Shown: positions 16,500 through 24,829, counted from the first letter of the stretch. The stretch: 64,000 nucleotides of DNA from Novosphingobium chloroacetimidivorans (GCF_014204535.1 NZ_JACHLR010000016.1:56630-120629); one strand, 5' to 3'. The notes: generated from the letters alone by a model not told the origin. Numbers and translations: made by a program.

Positions 16500-16643
16500 T
16501 CCTCCCCGGAACGGGGAGGTGGCAGCCCGGAGGGCTGACGGAGGGGTCGAGGCCTCTCCGGCAAAAATTTGCTTGCGGTCGAGAGCGCCCGACCCCTCCA
16601 CCACCAGCTGCGCTGGCGGTCCCCCTCCCCGTTCCGGGGAGGA
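16500..16643. repeat. Family A palindromic repeat, copy A2 (inside GTA operon)
   Basis: Left end CCTCCCCGGAACGGGGAGG, right end CTCCCCGTTCCGGGGAGGA, with internal GGAGGGCTGACGGAGGGG and CCCCTCCACCACCAGC blocks. It fills the whole gap between terminase and portal genes, 17 bases before the portal start. Confidence 0.85.
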
Positions 16644-16646
16644 ACT

Positions 16647-17972
16647 CTAAGCCATCCGCACCCGAGGCTCGGGCCGGCGTTCCAGCATCAATTCGCTGAG
16701 CGCCCAGACCAGCGCGTCGGCCCGGTCGGGGGAGCGGCCGGGGCCTTCGTAGCCACCCCCCGCGATCAGGCCGCACAACTCGTCCTCCAGCAGGGGGAAC
16801 ACGCCGGCATGGCGCACCCGGCCCGCTTCGTAGAGCGCGGCGACCGGCTCCGCCCGCGCGGTCTTGGCGCGGCTGGCGTGCACCAGCTTGACCGGGAGCA
16901 CGATGCCGCTGGCGTTCAGTACCGATCGCACCATCTCGCCGCCCTGGTTGGCTTCGGCGACGACGCGGTCGGCCTGCCAGGCTTCGCTCGCCGCCGCGAC
17001 CTTGCGGGCCCAGCGCTCGGGGCTGGGCTTCAGCAGCGAGGCATCGGCCAGCACCCGCGCGATCCCGTCGCCGCCTTGGGCAACGACCACGATCCCGCAG
17101 GCATCGCCGCCGCTGGAGGCGGGCGGATCGACGCCGACCACCACGCGCACCGGCTCGGATCGCGCGGTTTCGCGGCAATCCTCCAGCATGGCGCGCGTCC
17201 ACAAGGCGCCGGGCAAGTCCTCGATCAGTTCGCCGTCGAGTTCCTGACGCCCCAGCAGCGAGCGGCCGAAACTGCGACGCACGTCGCGCAAGTAACGGTC
17301 GGGCAGGTTGCCCAGGTTCTCCTCGGTTCGGCCATGGGTGACCGCGAGTTCGTCGCCGGGCCCGGCGAGCAGCCGCCGCAGCAGTGGCACCGCCCGAGGC
17401 GTGGTCGTGGCGACCAGCCGCGGATGCTCGCCGAGCCGCAGGCCGAGCAGCAGGTTGTCCCAGGCCGAAAGCGCGCGACTGCCGGCATTGTCCCACTTGG
17501 CGATTTCGTCGCACCAGGCGTGGCTATGCTGGGGGCCGCGCAAGGACTCCGGCTCGCCGGCCGAGAACAGCAGCGCCTGCGCCCCGTTGGGCCAGGTCAC
17601 CCGCCGCAGCGAGGGTTCGTAATGCGGTCGGCGGCGTGGCGGGCAGACGGCCAGCAACCCGCTCTCGCCCTCTACCATCACCGCGCGCGCCTCGGGCAGA
17701 GATGCCGCGACCAGGGCGATCCGCGCCGCGGGTTCGGCCTCGGCGACCGCGCGGACCCATTCGGCGCCGGCGCGGGTCTTGCCGAATCCGCGACCGGCCA
17801 TGATCAGCCAGGTGCGCCAGTCGCCTTGGGGAGCAAGCTGCTCCGTGCGAGCCCATAGCTCCCAATGCCAGATGAACTCCTTGCGCTCCTCTTCGGACAT
17901 CCGCGCCAGCGCCTCGCGGCGCGCCTTTGGCTCCATGTCGAGCAGTGTCTGCAGCCGCCTGGAGTTAGCCAT
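16647..17972 (-). CDS. GTA large terminase (gp2-like)
   Basis: 441-aa packaging motor. ATPase part: Walker A GRGFGKT at about residues 58-64, Walker B region HAWCDEIAKW with the catalytic Glu. Nuclease part: VVVGVDPPASSGGD (first metal Asp), VVAEANQGGEM, and the terminal RSPDRADALVWAL. Start ATG 17972 was chosen for its MANSRRLQTLL start and its 8-base overlap with the upstream gene (ATGGCTAA). In GTAs this enzyme packages host DNA with little sequence specificity. Confidence 0.95.
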   Translation of the reverse strand: MANSRRLQTLLDMEPKARREALARMSEEERKEFIWHWELWARTEQLAPQGDWRTWLIMAGRGFGKTRAGAEWVRAVAEAEPAARIALVAASLPEARAVMVEGESGLLAVCPPRRRPHYEPSLRRVTWPNGAQALLFSAGEPESLRGPQHSHAWCDEIAKWDNAGSRALSAWDNLLLGLRLGEHPRLVATTTPRAVPLLRRLLAGPGDELAVTHGRTEENLGNLPDRYLRDVRRSFGRSLLGRQELDGELIEDLPGALWTRAMLEDCRETARSEPVRVVVGVDPPASSGGDACGIVVVAQGGDGIARVLADASLLKPSPERWARKVAAASEAWQADRVVAEANQGGEMVRSVLNASGIVLPVKLVHASRAKTARAEPVAALYEAGRVRHAGVFPLLEDELCGLIAGGGYEGPGRSPDRADALVWALSELMLERRPEPRVRMA

Positions 17973-18441
17973 CGGCGTTCTCCTGTGCTTCGGCGGCGGG
18001 AACCCGCGCGGCGCGCAGACGGTCAATACGCACGTTGATGCGCTCCAGGATCGCGCCGGTGTCCTCGACGTCGCGGAGCGCCTGCTGGCGGACGACCGAG
18101 TCCCGATGCGCCACCAGCAGGCGCAGCGCGGTGGCATTGTCGAACACGCGGGTGCCGCGCTTGGCGCCGCTCGCCGGCTTGATCTCGCCATCGCGGAGGC
18201 GCTGGACGAGCGCCATCTCGAGGTGCTCGTACCCCTCGCACAAGGCTTCCTGCCAGGCGCGGTAGAAGTCAGGGTCGCGGCGGCGGGCGTCGTAGACCTT
18301 GGTGGGCGACACATCCGCCGCGCGGGCGGAGGCGGCGACGTTGGAGGTGGTGGCGAGGTGCGCCAGGAACACGGCGTACCAGCGCTTGTCGGCGGGCGTG
18401 CGGAGCGCACGGCTCTTCGCCGGCACTTTCGTGTCCTGCAT
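17965..18441 (-). CDS. GTA gp1-like small terminase
   Basis: 158 aa, first gene of the cluster. The N-terminal half has a helix-turn-helix-like segment (TTSNVAASARAADVSPTKVYDARRRDPDF), the usual DNA-binding part of small terminase proteins, and the C-terminal half a heptad-rich helix (DVEDTGAILERINVRIDRLRAAR) suited to oligomerisation. In R. capsulatus, gp1 was recognised as the small terminase. Start ATG 18441 lies 65 bases downstream of a good promoter. Confidence 0.78.
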   Translation of the reverse strand: MQDTKVPAKSRALRTPADKRWYAVFLAHLATTSNVAASARAADVSPTKVYDARRRDPDFYRAWQEALCEGYEHLEMALVQRLRDGEIKPASGAKRGTRVFDNATALRLLVAHRDSVVRQQALRDVEDTGAILERINVRIDRLRAARVPAAEAQENADG

Positions 18442-18505
18442 GGGTCTTTTGTCCTGGCTTGGCGGCTAAGGAACCGGCGGAAGCGGTTCGCTGCGGTGTT
18501 CCTGT

Positions 18506-18534
18506 TATGTACCTACACAGCGTGTCGAAGTCAA
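18506..18534 (-). promoter_or_regulatory. Probable sigma70-type promoter of the GTA-like operon
   Basis: Minus strand: -35 TTGACT (18529-18534), exact 17-base spacer, -10 TACATA (18506-18511). This is the best consensus match I found in the window and points straight at the gp1 start, leaving a leader of about 60 bases. No CtrA-like TTAA-N7-TTAA site is visible beside it. Confidence 0.6.
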
Positions 18535-18633
18535 GCAAAAAGTACCACATCGGTTACGCAGTTGCGTCGTGTCGGTTTGCTGCTAGGCACACGGGCAGGG
18601 AACCGCGTGAGGGCGGTCATCGGGGACATCCAC

Positions 18634-19272
18634 ATGCTGCGCCGCCTGTACGACTGGACCTTGGCCAAGGCCTCGCACCCGCACGCCACCTGGTGGCTGG
18701 CGGCGTTCGCCTTCATGGAAGCCAGCTTCTTCCCGGTCCCGCCGCATCCGCTGCTCGGCCTGATGTGCCTGGCCGAACCGAAGAAGGCGATCCGCTTCGC
18801 CGCGATCGCCACGCTGGGCTCGGTGCTGGGCGGGCTGCTCGGCTATGCGATCGGCGCACTGGCCTACGAGGCGTTCGGACAGGCGCTGCTGAACGCGCTG
18901 GGCCTGGCAGAAAGCTTCCCCAAGGCCGCCTGCTACTTGCGCGAGTACGGGGCCGAGATCATCATCGTGAAGGGCGCCACGCCGATCCCGTTCAAGCTGC
19001 TGACGATCACCGCCGGGTTCATCGGCATGAGCCTGCCGGTGTTCATCGGCGCCAGCGTGATCTCGCGCTCGATCAGCTTCATGATCGTGGGCGTCCTGTT
19101 CCGCCTGTTCGGCGCCCCGATCAAGAAGTTCATCGACAAGTATCTGGGCCTCGTCACCATCGGCTTCGTCGCCCTGGTGGTCGCCGGCTTCCTCGCCATC
19201 GCGCTGCTGGGCCACGGCGACGACAAGACCAACGAGGCGTGCGAGACGAATCCGGCCGCGGTACGGGCTTGA
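18634..19272 (+). CDS. DedA/VTT-family membrane protein (YqaA-like)
   Basis: 212 aa with four or five hydrophobic helices. The motifs GSVLGGLLGYAIG and KGATPIPFKLLTITAGFIGMSLPVFIGASVISRS belong to the SNARE-associated/VTT domain of the DedA superfamily (lipid or undecaprenyl phosphate transport). The N-terminal MLRRLYDWTLAKASHPHATWWLAAFAFMEASFFPVPPHPLL is the YqaA subgroup pattern. An in-frame GTG at 18607 is an alternative start. It is divergent from the GTA operon and shares the upstream region with it. Confidence 0.85.
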   Translation: MLRRLYDWTLAKASHPHATWWLAAFAFMEASFFPVPPHPLLGLMCLAEPKKAIRFAAIATLGSVLGGLLGYAIGALAYEAFGQALLNALGLAESFPKAACYLREYGAEIIIVKGATPIPFKLLTITAGFIGMSLPVFIGASVISRSISFMIVGVLFRLFGAPIKKFIDKYLGLVTIGFVALVVAGFLAIALLGHGDDKTNEACETNPAAVRA

Positions 19273-19297
19273 GGGTGCTTGGGCTGAACTGACCAGA

Positions 19298-19436
19298 TCC
19301 TCCCCTGCAAGGGGAGGGGGACCGCCAGCGCAGCTGGTGGTGGAGGGGTGTAACCCTCTCCGTCAAGCACTCCGCCAGCGGTGACACCCCTCCGTCAGTC
19401 GCTGACGCGTCTGCCACCTCCCCTTGCAGGGGAGGA
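19298..19436. repeat. Family A palindromic repeat, copy A3
   Basis: Left end TCCTCCCCTGCAAGGGGAGG, right end CTCCCCTTGCAGGGGAGGA, with inner GGTGGTGGAGGGGTG and CACCCCTCCGTCAG. It lies between the DedA-like gene and the SnoaL-like gene. Confidence 0.85.
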
Positions 19437-19450
19437 TCGGCAAGGGCAGA

Positions 19451-19469
19451 CCTCTCCCCAGAGGAGAGG
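19451..19469 (+). promoter_or_regulatory. Hairpin covering the ribosome binding site of the SnoaL-like gene
   Basis: Arms CCTCTCC (19451-19457) and GGAGAGG (19463-19469) form a 7-bp GC-rich stem with a CCAGA loop. The right arm is the Shine-Dalgarno sequence (GGAGAGGG) of the ATG at 19474, so folding would hide it from ribosomes. Confidence 0.55.
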
Positions 19470-19473
19470 GCCA

Positions 19474-20004
19474 ATGAACGAGACCACACTCGTCGAACTG
19501 ATCGACCGCCACGAGATCCACCAGGTCCTGCTGCGCTACGCCCGCGGGCTGGACCGGCTCGACCGCGAGCTCGCCCGTTCGTGCTACTGGGACGACGCGA
19601 TCGAGGATCATGGCCACTTCGTCGGCACACCCGACGCTTTCGTCACCTGGGCGGACGGCACGACGCTGATGTTCGAGGCAACCCAGCATGCCATCCTGAA
19701 CCACGTCTGCGACTTGCAGGGCGACGACGCTTTCTGCGAAACCTACTACCACTTCTCCGGCGTCAGCGCCGAGGGTCCGCACTTCATGTCGACGGGCCGC
19801 TATGTCGATCACCTGCAGAAGCGCGGGGGCGAGTGGCGGATCGCCAATCGCGTGACCTTGGTCGAAGGCACCTACGACGTGCCTCGCGCCGAGATCGCGC
19901 CGCATCCGTCGACTGCCTACACCCCCGAGGCGCCGTGCCAGGCCACGCGCGACCGCAACGACGTGAGCTACCACCGCCCACCGGTGCCGCGCCGACCGGC
20001 TTGA
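19474..20004 (+). CDS. SnoaL-like (NTF2-fold) protein
   Basis: 176 aa. The start MNETTLVELIDRHEIHQVLLRYARGLDRLDRELARSCYWDDAIEDHG is the pattern of the SnoaL-like/bile-acid-dehydratase-type NTF2 family, which includes polyketide cyclases and steroid dehydratases; Tyr, Asp and His in positions often used for catalysis (YARGLDRLD, DHGHF) are present. The conserved end region RIANRVTLVEGTYDVP closes the cone-shaped fold. The substrate cannot be told. The strong ribosome binding site lies in a hairpin. It stands alone between a repeat and usg. Confidence 0.82.
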   Translation: MNETTLVELIDRHEIHQVLLRYARGLDRLDRELARSCYWDDAIEDHGHFVGTPDAFVTWADGTTLMFEATQHAILNHVCDLQGDDAFCETYYHFSGVSAEGPHFMSTGRYVDHLQKRGGEWRIANRVTLVEGTYDVPRAEIAPHPSTAYTPEAPCQATRDRNDVSYHRPPVPRRPA

Positions 20005-20073
20005 CCGCCTTCACGGATATGTCATCATCCCCATGCTGCACCGCGTGATAACGGAGCGGTGCGAAGGAGGGTT

Positions 20074-20343
20074 ATGGCGCGAAGCGACTTCCTCATGCAG
20101 CTCGAAGGCTACGGCCTCACCACGGTCGAGGTGCATTACTACCTGCCCGATTATCCTAAGCTCCTGCAGCTTTTCGCCTTTCAGCAATACGATCTGGCGC
20201 CCCGCTTTCCGGAGCTGCGCAAGTTCCTCGATCACTGGCGACGCGAGATCGAAGGGCCGCTGCATTCCGTCCGGATCGCCCACCAGCACCTGATCGGACC
20301 GAGCGAGTGGCGCGCGGTGGACGGCGTCATCGCGATCCACTGA
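20074..20343 (+). CDS. usg: Usg family protein
   Basis: 89 aa. LEGYGLTTVEVHYYLPDYPKLLQLFAFQQYDLAPRFPELRKFLDHWRREIEGPLHSV is the near-invariant core of the Usg family of alphaproteobacteria, whose function is unknown. ATG 20074 has a strong GGAGGG ribosome binding site 5 bases upstream; the ATG at 20059 does not. In some genomes usg is next to trp genes, but not here. Confidence 0.85.
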   Translation: MARSDFLMQLEGYGLTTVEVHYYLPDYPKLLQLFAFQQYDLAPRFPELRKFLDHWRREIEGPLHSVRIAHQHLIGPSEWRAVDGVIAIH

Positions 20344-20424
20344 CCGCAGGGTACGAGTGCGAAGGAACGCAAGGCCGGCCTGCGGGTTGGTGCGGGATCG
20401 GACACCTGCCTCCCGGAGACCATA

Positions 20425-21006
20425 ATGCCGCTCAAGATCTGCGTCCTAGTCGGTTCGCTGCGCGAGGGATCGATCAACCGTCGTCTTGCCGAGGCGCTGA
20501 TCCACCTCCCGCAAGCACGCGAGCACGAATTCGTCCATGCCGATATCGGCAGCCTGCCGTTGTACAGCCAGGACCAGGATGAGGATTCCCCTGCGAGCGT
20601 GGTCGCCTTGCGCGAACTGGTGAAGAGCTGCGATGCCGTGCTCTTCGCCATGCCGGAGTACAACCGCTCGATCCCCGGCGTGCTCAAGAACGCCATCGAC
20701 CACGGCTCGCGTCCCTGGGGCCAGAGCGTGTGGAAGGGCAAGCCGGCGGGCGTCATCGGCGCCTCGCCCGGCCCAATCGGCACCGCGATCGGACAGTCGC
20801 ACTTGCGCATGGTGCTCGCCTACCTGGACATGCCGGTGCTCGACCAGCCCGAAGCGTACATCCAGTGGAAGGACGATCTCATCGCCGAGGACCACACGAT
20901 CCACGAACGGTCGCAGGAGTTCCTGGCCGGCTGGATGAAGGCCTATCTCGCTTTCGTGCAGAAGGAGATCGGCGCCGGATCGCCTCAGCCGGCAGCCTCA
21001 ACCTAG
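20425..21006 (+). CDS. NAD(P)H-dependent FMN reductase
   Basis: 193-aa flavodoxin-fold oxidoreductase. VGSLREGSINRRLAEAL is the FMN-phosphate loop, PEYNRSIPGVLKNAIDHGSRP the flavin-binding turn of this family (chromate/azo/quinone reductases such as YieF), and KPAGVIGASPGPIGTAIGQSHLR follows. It probably reduces quinones or supplies reduced flavin. It converges on nupC, and the two 3' ends overlap by 9 bases. Confidence 0.9.
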   Translation: MPLKICVLVGSLREGSINRRLAEALIHLPQAREHEFVHADIGSLPLYSQDQDEDSPASVVALRELVKSCDAVLFAMPEYNRSIPGVLKNAIDHGSRPWGQSVWKGKPAGVIGASPGPIGTAIGQSHLRMVLAYLDMPVLDQPEAYIQWKDDLIAEDHTIHERSQEFLAGWMKAYLAFVQKEIGAGSPQPAAST

Positions 21007-22341
21007 CCCCAGGAACAGCCCCGCCAGCGCCGCGCTCATCAGGTTGGACAGGCTGCCCGCCGCCAGCGCCCGCATGCCCAGCCGGGCGATTACGGGGCGC
21101 TGGTTGGGGGCGAGGCCACCTGTCACCGCCATCTGGATCGCGATCGACGAGAAGTTGGCGAACCCGCACAACGCGAAGGTCACGACGCCGACCGTCCGGG
21201 GCGAAAGGCCGGTGTCCTTGCCCAACTCGATGAAAGCGACGAATTCGTTGAGCACGATCTTGGTGCCGAAGAGCCCGCCGGCCTGCAAAGCTTCAGTCCA
21301 GTCGGGCGTCGCCAGCAGGTAGAAGACGGGCGCGAAGATGTAGCCCAGCAGCAGCTGGAAGGTCACGCCGCTGGCGCCGAAAAGTCCCGCGACCCAGCCG
21401 ACGAGCCCGTTGGCAAGCGCAATCAGCGCCACGAAGGCCAGCACCATCGCGCCCACGGCGACGGCCAGGCCGACACCGGTCTGCGCGCCCTGCGCGGCGG
21501 CCATGATGATGTTCGCGGGTCGCTCTTCGTCGTGCGGGACTTCGACCGGGATGTCGCTTCGCGTGTCCACCTCGTGCACGCCGGGCTGGTGGGTCACGTC
21601 GGCACGGTTGAGGGCCGCTGCGGCCATGCCGGCGGGCGGGCTGTCGTTATCGACCAGGGCATCTGCATTGGCGATGTCGTTCAGGCGGGGATCGGGCATG
21701 ATCATCTTGGCCATGAAGATGCCGCCCGGCGCCGACATGAACGCGGCGGCGACCAGGTAATCGATGCGGATGCCCATGCTGGCATAGGCGGCCAGGATCG
21801 TGCCGGCGACACCGGCGAGGCCGACCGTCATCAGGCAGAACAGCTGCGAAGGCGTCAGGCTGGCAAGGTAGGGCCGCACCACCAGCGGCGATTCGCTCTG
21901 CCCGACGAAGATGTTGGACGCGGCCGACAGGCTCTCGATCTTGCTGATCCCGGTGATCTTCTCAAGGCCGCCGCCGATCCAGCGGATCACCAGCGGCATG
22001 ATGCGCAAGTAATAGAGGATCGAGATCAGCGAGGCGAAGAAGATGATCACCGGCAGCGCCGAAATGGCAAAGCTGGTGCCGCCGATCTCGGGACTTGCGA
22101 TGTTGCCGAACAGGAATTCGACGCCGGCATGCGCATAGCCGAGCAGGCTTTCCACGCCGACGGCCGCGCCCCCCAGCACCGTGCGGCCGAACGGCACGTA
22201 GAGCACCAGCGCCGCAAAGCCGGCCTGCAGCGCAAAGGCGGCGCCGACCACCCGCAGGCGGATCGCCCGACGATCGGTGGAGAGCAGGAAGGCGGCGAGC
22301 ATGATCAGTCCGATGCCAAGGAGGCTATAGGCTACATGCAT
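20998..22341 (-). CDS. Concentrative nucleoside transporter (NupC family)
   Basis: 447-aa inner-membrane symporter importing nucleosides with H+ or Na+. Several hydrophobic helices and the family motifs GGTSFAISALPVIIFFASLISILYYLRI, GQSESPLVVRPYL, SMGIRIDYLVAAAFMSAPGG and LLGYIFAPVFYL are visible; the C-terminal half has GTKIVLNEFVAFIEL and FALCGFANFSSIAIQMA, where nucleoside is bound. Start ATG 22341 has the sensible membrane N-terminus MHVAYSLLGIGLIMLAAF. A polar loop of about 60 residues rich in Asp and Pro (about residues 215-275) is longer than in E. coli NupC. Confidence 0.93.
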   Translation of the reverse strand: MHVAYSLLGIGLIMLAAFLLSTDRRAIRLRVVGAAFALQAGFAALVLYVPFGRTVLGGAAVGVESLLGYAHAGVEFLFGNIASPEIGGTSFAISALPVIIFFASLISILYYLRIMPLVIRWIGGGLEKITGISKIESLSAASNIFVGQSESPLVVRPYLASLTPSQLFCLMTVGLAGVAGTILAAYASMGIRIDYLVAAAFMSAPGGIFMAKMIMPDPRLNDIANADALVDNDSPPAGMAAAALNRADVTHQPGVHEVDTRSDIPVEVPHDEERPANIIMAAAQGAQTGVGLAVAVGAMVLAFVALIALANGLVGWVAGLFGASGVTFQLLLGYIFAPVFYLLATPDWTEALQAGGLFGTKIVLNEFVAFIELGKDTGLSPRTVGVVTFALCGFANFSSIAIQMAVTGGLAPNQRPVIARLGMRALAAGSLSNLMSAALAGLFLGLG

Positions 22342-22526
22342 CGAACGCGGGTTCCTGGATCGGATTGAAGTTGCCGGGGAAACTAGGCGGGGCTTGGGCT
22401 GAGGGCTAGCGGTTTCTCTGCGGATGGCTGCGCAGTGTTGCCAGCCCCTCCGCCACCGACTTCGTCGGCAGCGCGCCACGACTCAACCCTCTATCCCGAA
22501 TGCGCCACGCCCGTTAAACCCCGGCG

Positions 22527-23207
22527 ATGCAGTCCAGTCCCAAGTCCGTCACCATCCCCCGCGCCCTGTTCGTCATCTCTCTGCTCTACGGCGGCCTCGT
22601 CGTGCTGGCCGGCGTTCTCGGAACCAAGCTCGCATCGCTCGGTCACTGGCCGGTGCTGGGCGACCTCGCGGTGGAAAGCGGCATCTTCGCCTTCCTCATG
22701 CTGGTGGTGATGTCGAGCGCGGTGGCGGAACTCTACGGCCAGGCGACGGCCAACCGGCTGGTGCGCTTCGGGTTCATCCCGCTGATCGTGTCGATGACGC
22801 TGCTCTCGCTGGTCATCCACGTGGTTCCGCCAGCGCCGTTCTGGGGCGATCAGGAGGCCTTTGCCCGCCTGCTGGGCCAGGGCGCACGGATGCAGTTCGC
22901 GGGCCTGTGCTCCTATGGCATCTCGCAAACCCTGAACGTGTACCTGTTTTCCAAGCTGGCCGGCGGGCGGGGCAAGCTGCTGATCGTGCGCGCCTGGATC
23001 GCCAGCCTGCTGAGCCAGGTGGTCGACACCGTGATCTTCATCACGCTCTCGTTCTGGGGCACGGTCGATGCGTCCGGCCAGCCGATGCCGATCGGCGCGA
23101 TCATGGAAGGGCAGATCATCTCCAAGCTGGTGCTCTCGACGATCATGGTGCCGCCCTTCATCTACCTCTTCGTGCGGCTGGGGCGGCGGCTGGACGCCAC
23201 GAGATAG
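22527..23207 (+). CDS. yhhQ: Queuosine precursor transporter (YhhQ family)
   Basis: 226 aa, about six transmembrane helices; the ECF-like family (formerly DUF165) imports preQ0/preQ1 or queuine. Motifs: VMSSAVAELYGQATANRLVRFGF, QFAGLCSYGISQTLNVYLFSKL, RAWIASLLSQVVDTVIFITLSFWG and GQIISKLVLSTIMVPPFIYLF. With queC at 1958 this suggests both making and salvaging queuosine precursors. No preQ1 riboswitch-like sequence is seen upstream. Confidence 0.92.
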   Translation: MQSSPKSVTIPRALFVISLLYGGLVVLAGVLGTKLASLGHWPVLGDLAVESGIFAFLMLVVMSSAVAELYGQATANRLVRFGFIPLIVSMTLLSLVIHVVPPAPFWGDQEAFARLLGQGARMQFAGLCSYGISQTLNVYLFSKLAGGRGKLLIVRAWIASLLSQVVDTVIFITLSFWGTVDASGQPMPIGAIMEGQIISKLVLSTIMVPPFIYLFVRLGRRLDATR

Positions 23208-23294
23208 AGGAGAGCCGGTTCACGCCTCTGCGCCTGTGCGCGAACCTCTTTTTATCTTCAATTCCGCGGCCCCTCGCCCTAAGCCGCGGCCACG

Positions 23295-24194
23295 ATGACT
23301 CAGCCCCACGACCCCGCCCTGCTCGCCAAGGCCGCCACGCTCGTCGACGCGCTGCCCTACATGCAACGCTATGCCGGCCGCACATTCGTGGTGAAGTACG
23401 GCGGCCATGCGATGGGCGATCCCGATCTGGCGCGCGATTTCGCCGAGGACGTGGTGCTGTTGAAGGCAGTGGGCATCAACCCGGTGGTGGTCCACGGCGG
23501 CGGGCCGCAGATCGGCGCGATGCTCAAGACCATGGGCGTCGAATCGCAATTCATAGATGGCTTGCGCGTCACCGACGCGAAGACCGCGCAAGTGGCCGAG
23601 ATGGTCCTGTGCGGGGCCATCAACAAAGAGATTGTCGGCTGGGTGGCGCAGGCCGGCGGCAAGGCCATGGGCCTGTCGGGCAAGGACGGCGGCATGGTCA
23701 CCGCCCGCAAGGTGGAGCGGACCGCCAAGGACCCGGACAGCAACATCGAGCGTGTGGTCGACCTCGGCTTCGTAGGTGAGCCGGACATGATCGACACCAG
23801 CGTGATCGAGACCGTGTCCGCAGCCGGCATGATCCCGGTGATCGCGCCGATCGCCGCAGGGTCCGACGGGCAGACCTACAACATCAACGCCGACACCATG
23901 GCCGGCGCGATCGCCGCGGCCCTGGGGGCCGCGCGGCTGTTCCTGCTCACCGACGTCGCTGGCGTGCTCGACAAGCAGGGCGAGCTGCTGACGGACCTGA
24001 GGCCCGCCGACGTGGCGCGCCTGCAGCAGGACGGCACCATCTCGGGCGGCATGATCCCCAAGCTCGAAACCTGCCTCATGGCCGTGGAAGCCGGGTGCGA
24101 GGCTGCGGTCGTGCTTGACGGGCGTGTCTCACACGCCATGTTGCTGGAAATATTCACACAGGAAGGCGCCGGCACGCTCATCCGCGCGGGCTGA
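23295..24194 (+). CDS. argB: Acetylglutamate kinase
   Basis: Second step of arginine biosynthesis: phosphorylates N-acetylglutamate, usually the step inhibited by arginine. 299 aa with the nucleotide-binding KYGGHAM near residue 34, the substrate loop [27 protein letters not shown] and the C-terminal [35 protein letters not shown]. An N-terminal extension of about 25 residues fits the arginine-sensitive hexameric type. It is the first gene in its transcription unit after an 87-base gap. Confidence 0.95.
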   Translation: MTQPHDPALLAKAATLVDALPYMQRYAGRTFVVKYGGHAMGDPDLARDFAEDVVLLKAVGINPVVVHGGGPQIGAMLKTMGVESQFIDGLRVTDAKTAQVAEMVLCGAINKEIVGWVAQAGGKAMGLSGKDGGMVTARKVERTAKDPDSNIERVVDLGFVGEPDMIDTSVIETVSAAGMIPVIAPIAAGSDGQTYNINADTMAGAIAAALGAARLFLLTDVAGVLDKQGELLTDLRPADVARLQQDGTISGGMIPKLETCLMAVEAGCEAAVVLDGRVSHAMLLEIFTQEGAGTLIRAG

Positions 24195-24242
24195 AAGCGT
24201 TCCGTGGGGAGGAACCCCGAAGCGAAGGGCCGATGCGAGATC

Positions 24243-24797
24243 ATGCCAAGCCGAGCTGCTAGACTGCTGCCGATCCTCCTTGCCGGATCGCTTGCCGCTC
24301 TTTCCGCGTGCAAGAAAGACGAGACTCCCGCTTCTGCCGAACCGCTGGCGAGCGAAAGTGTGGTGCCGACCGACGTCGAAACACTGCCAAGCGGCGAGGC
24401 GTCCGCCGGCAGCGAAGGCGGCATCGCCGCCGGGCTCGATATGGGCGCGCTGCAAGAGCGGCGCGATCCGGAACGGCTGCTGCGGTTCTATACCAATGCG
24501 CTGCGGGTGGGGGACTGGAACTCTGCGGCCAAGGCCTGGGCGCTCGACGCCTTGATGACGCCGGAAAAGCTTGAGGCCGAGTTCGGCGGCGCGGCTGGTC
24601 CGAAGGTTGCGGTGGGTCGCGGTGACTCAGGCGCGGCCGCTGGATCGCTCTACTATGAGGTGCCGGTCACCATCGATTTCCAGGACGGGCGCGAGTCGCG
24701 TCGTGGGACGATCGTGCTGCGCCGGGCGAACGACGTGCCTGGCGCCAGCGAACTTCAGCTGGTCTGGCGGATCGAGCGCAGCTCGATCGTGGGGTAG
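24243..24797 (+). CDS. Predicted lipoprotein of unknown function
   Basis: 184 aa. N-terminal basic start, hydrophobic stretch and lipobox LAALSAC (Cys about residue 23) mark a lipoprotein. An acidic Ser/Ala/Glu-rich linker follows, then a compact domain (RRDPERLLRFYTNALRVGDWNSAAKAWALDALMTPEKLEAEFGG ... YYEVPVTIDFQDGRESRRGTIVLRRANDVPGAS) with an NTF2-like feel. It follows argB closely but has its own ribosome binding region, and no function is evident. Confidence 0.75.
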   Translation: MPSRAARLLPILLAGSLAALSACKKDETPASAEPLASESVVPTDVETLPSGEASAGSEGGIAAGLDMGALQERRDPERLLRFYTNALRVGDWNSAAKAWALDALMTPEKLEAEFGGAAGPKVAVGRGDSGAAAGSLYYEVPVTIDFQDGRESRRGTIVLRRANDVPGASELQLVWRIERSSIVG

Positions 24798-24829
24798 CGG
24801 CCGAAGTCGTCTGCCCCTGGCGGCTGTCC

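Noticed and set aside
15328..17514. 728-aa frame starting inside the terminase and running into the portal
   Set aside because: The extra N-terminal part is Arg/Gly-rich shadow that crosses repeat A2; the real portal starts at 16482.
4339..18441. Active prophage
   Set aside because: No integrase, repressor, lysis or replication gene and normal base composition; GTA-like explains gene order better.
22342..22526. preQ1 riboswitch in front of yhhQ
   Set aside because: No short GC hairpin with A-rich tail followed by the preQ1 core was seen.
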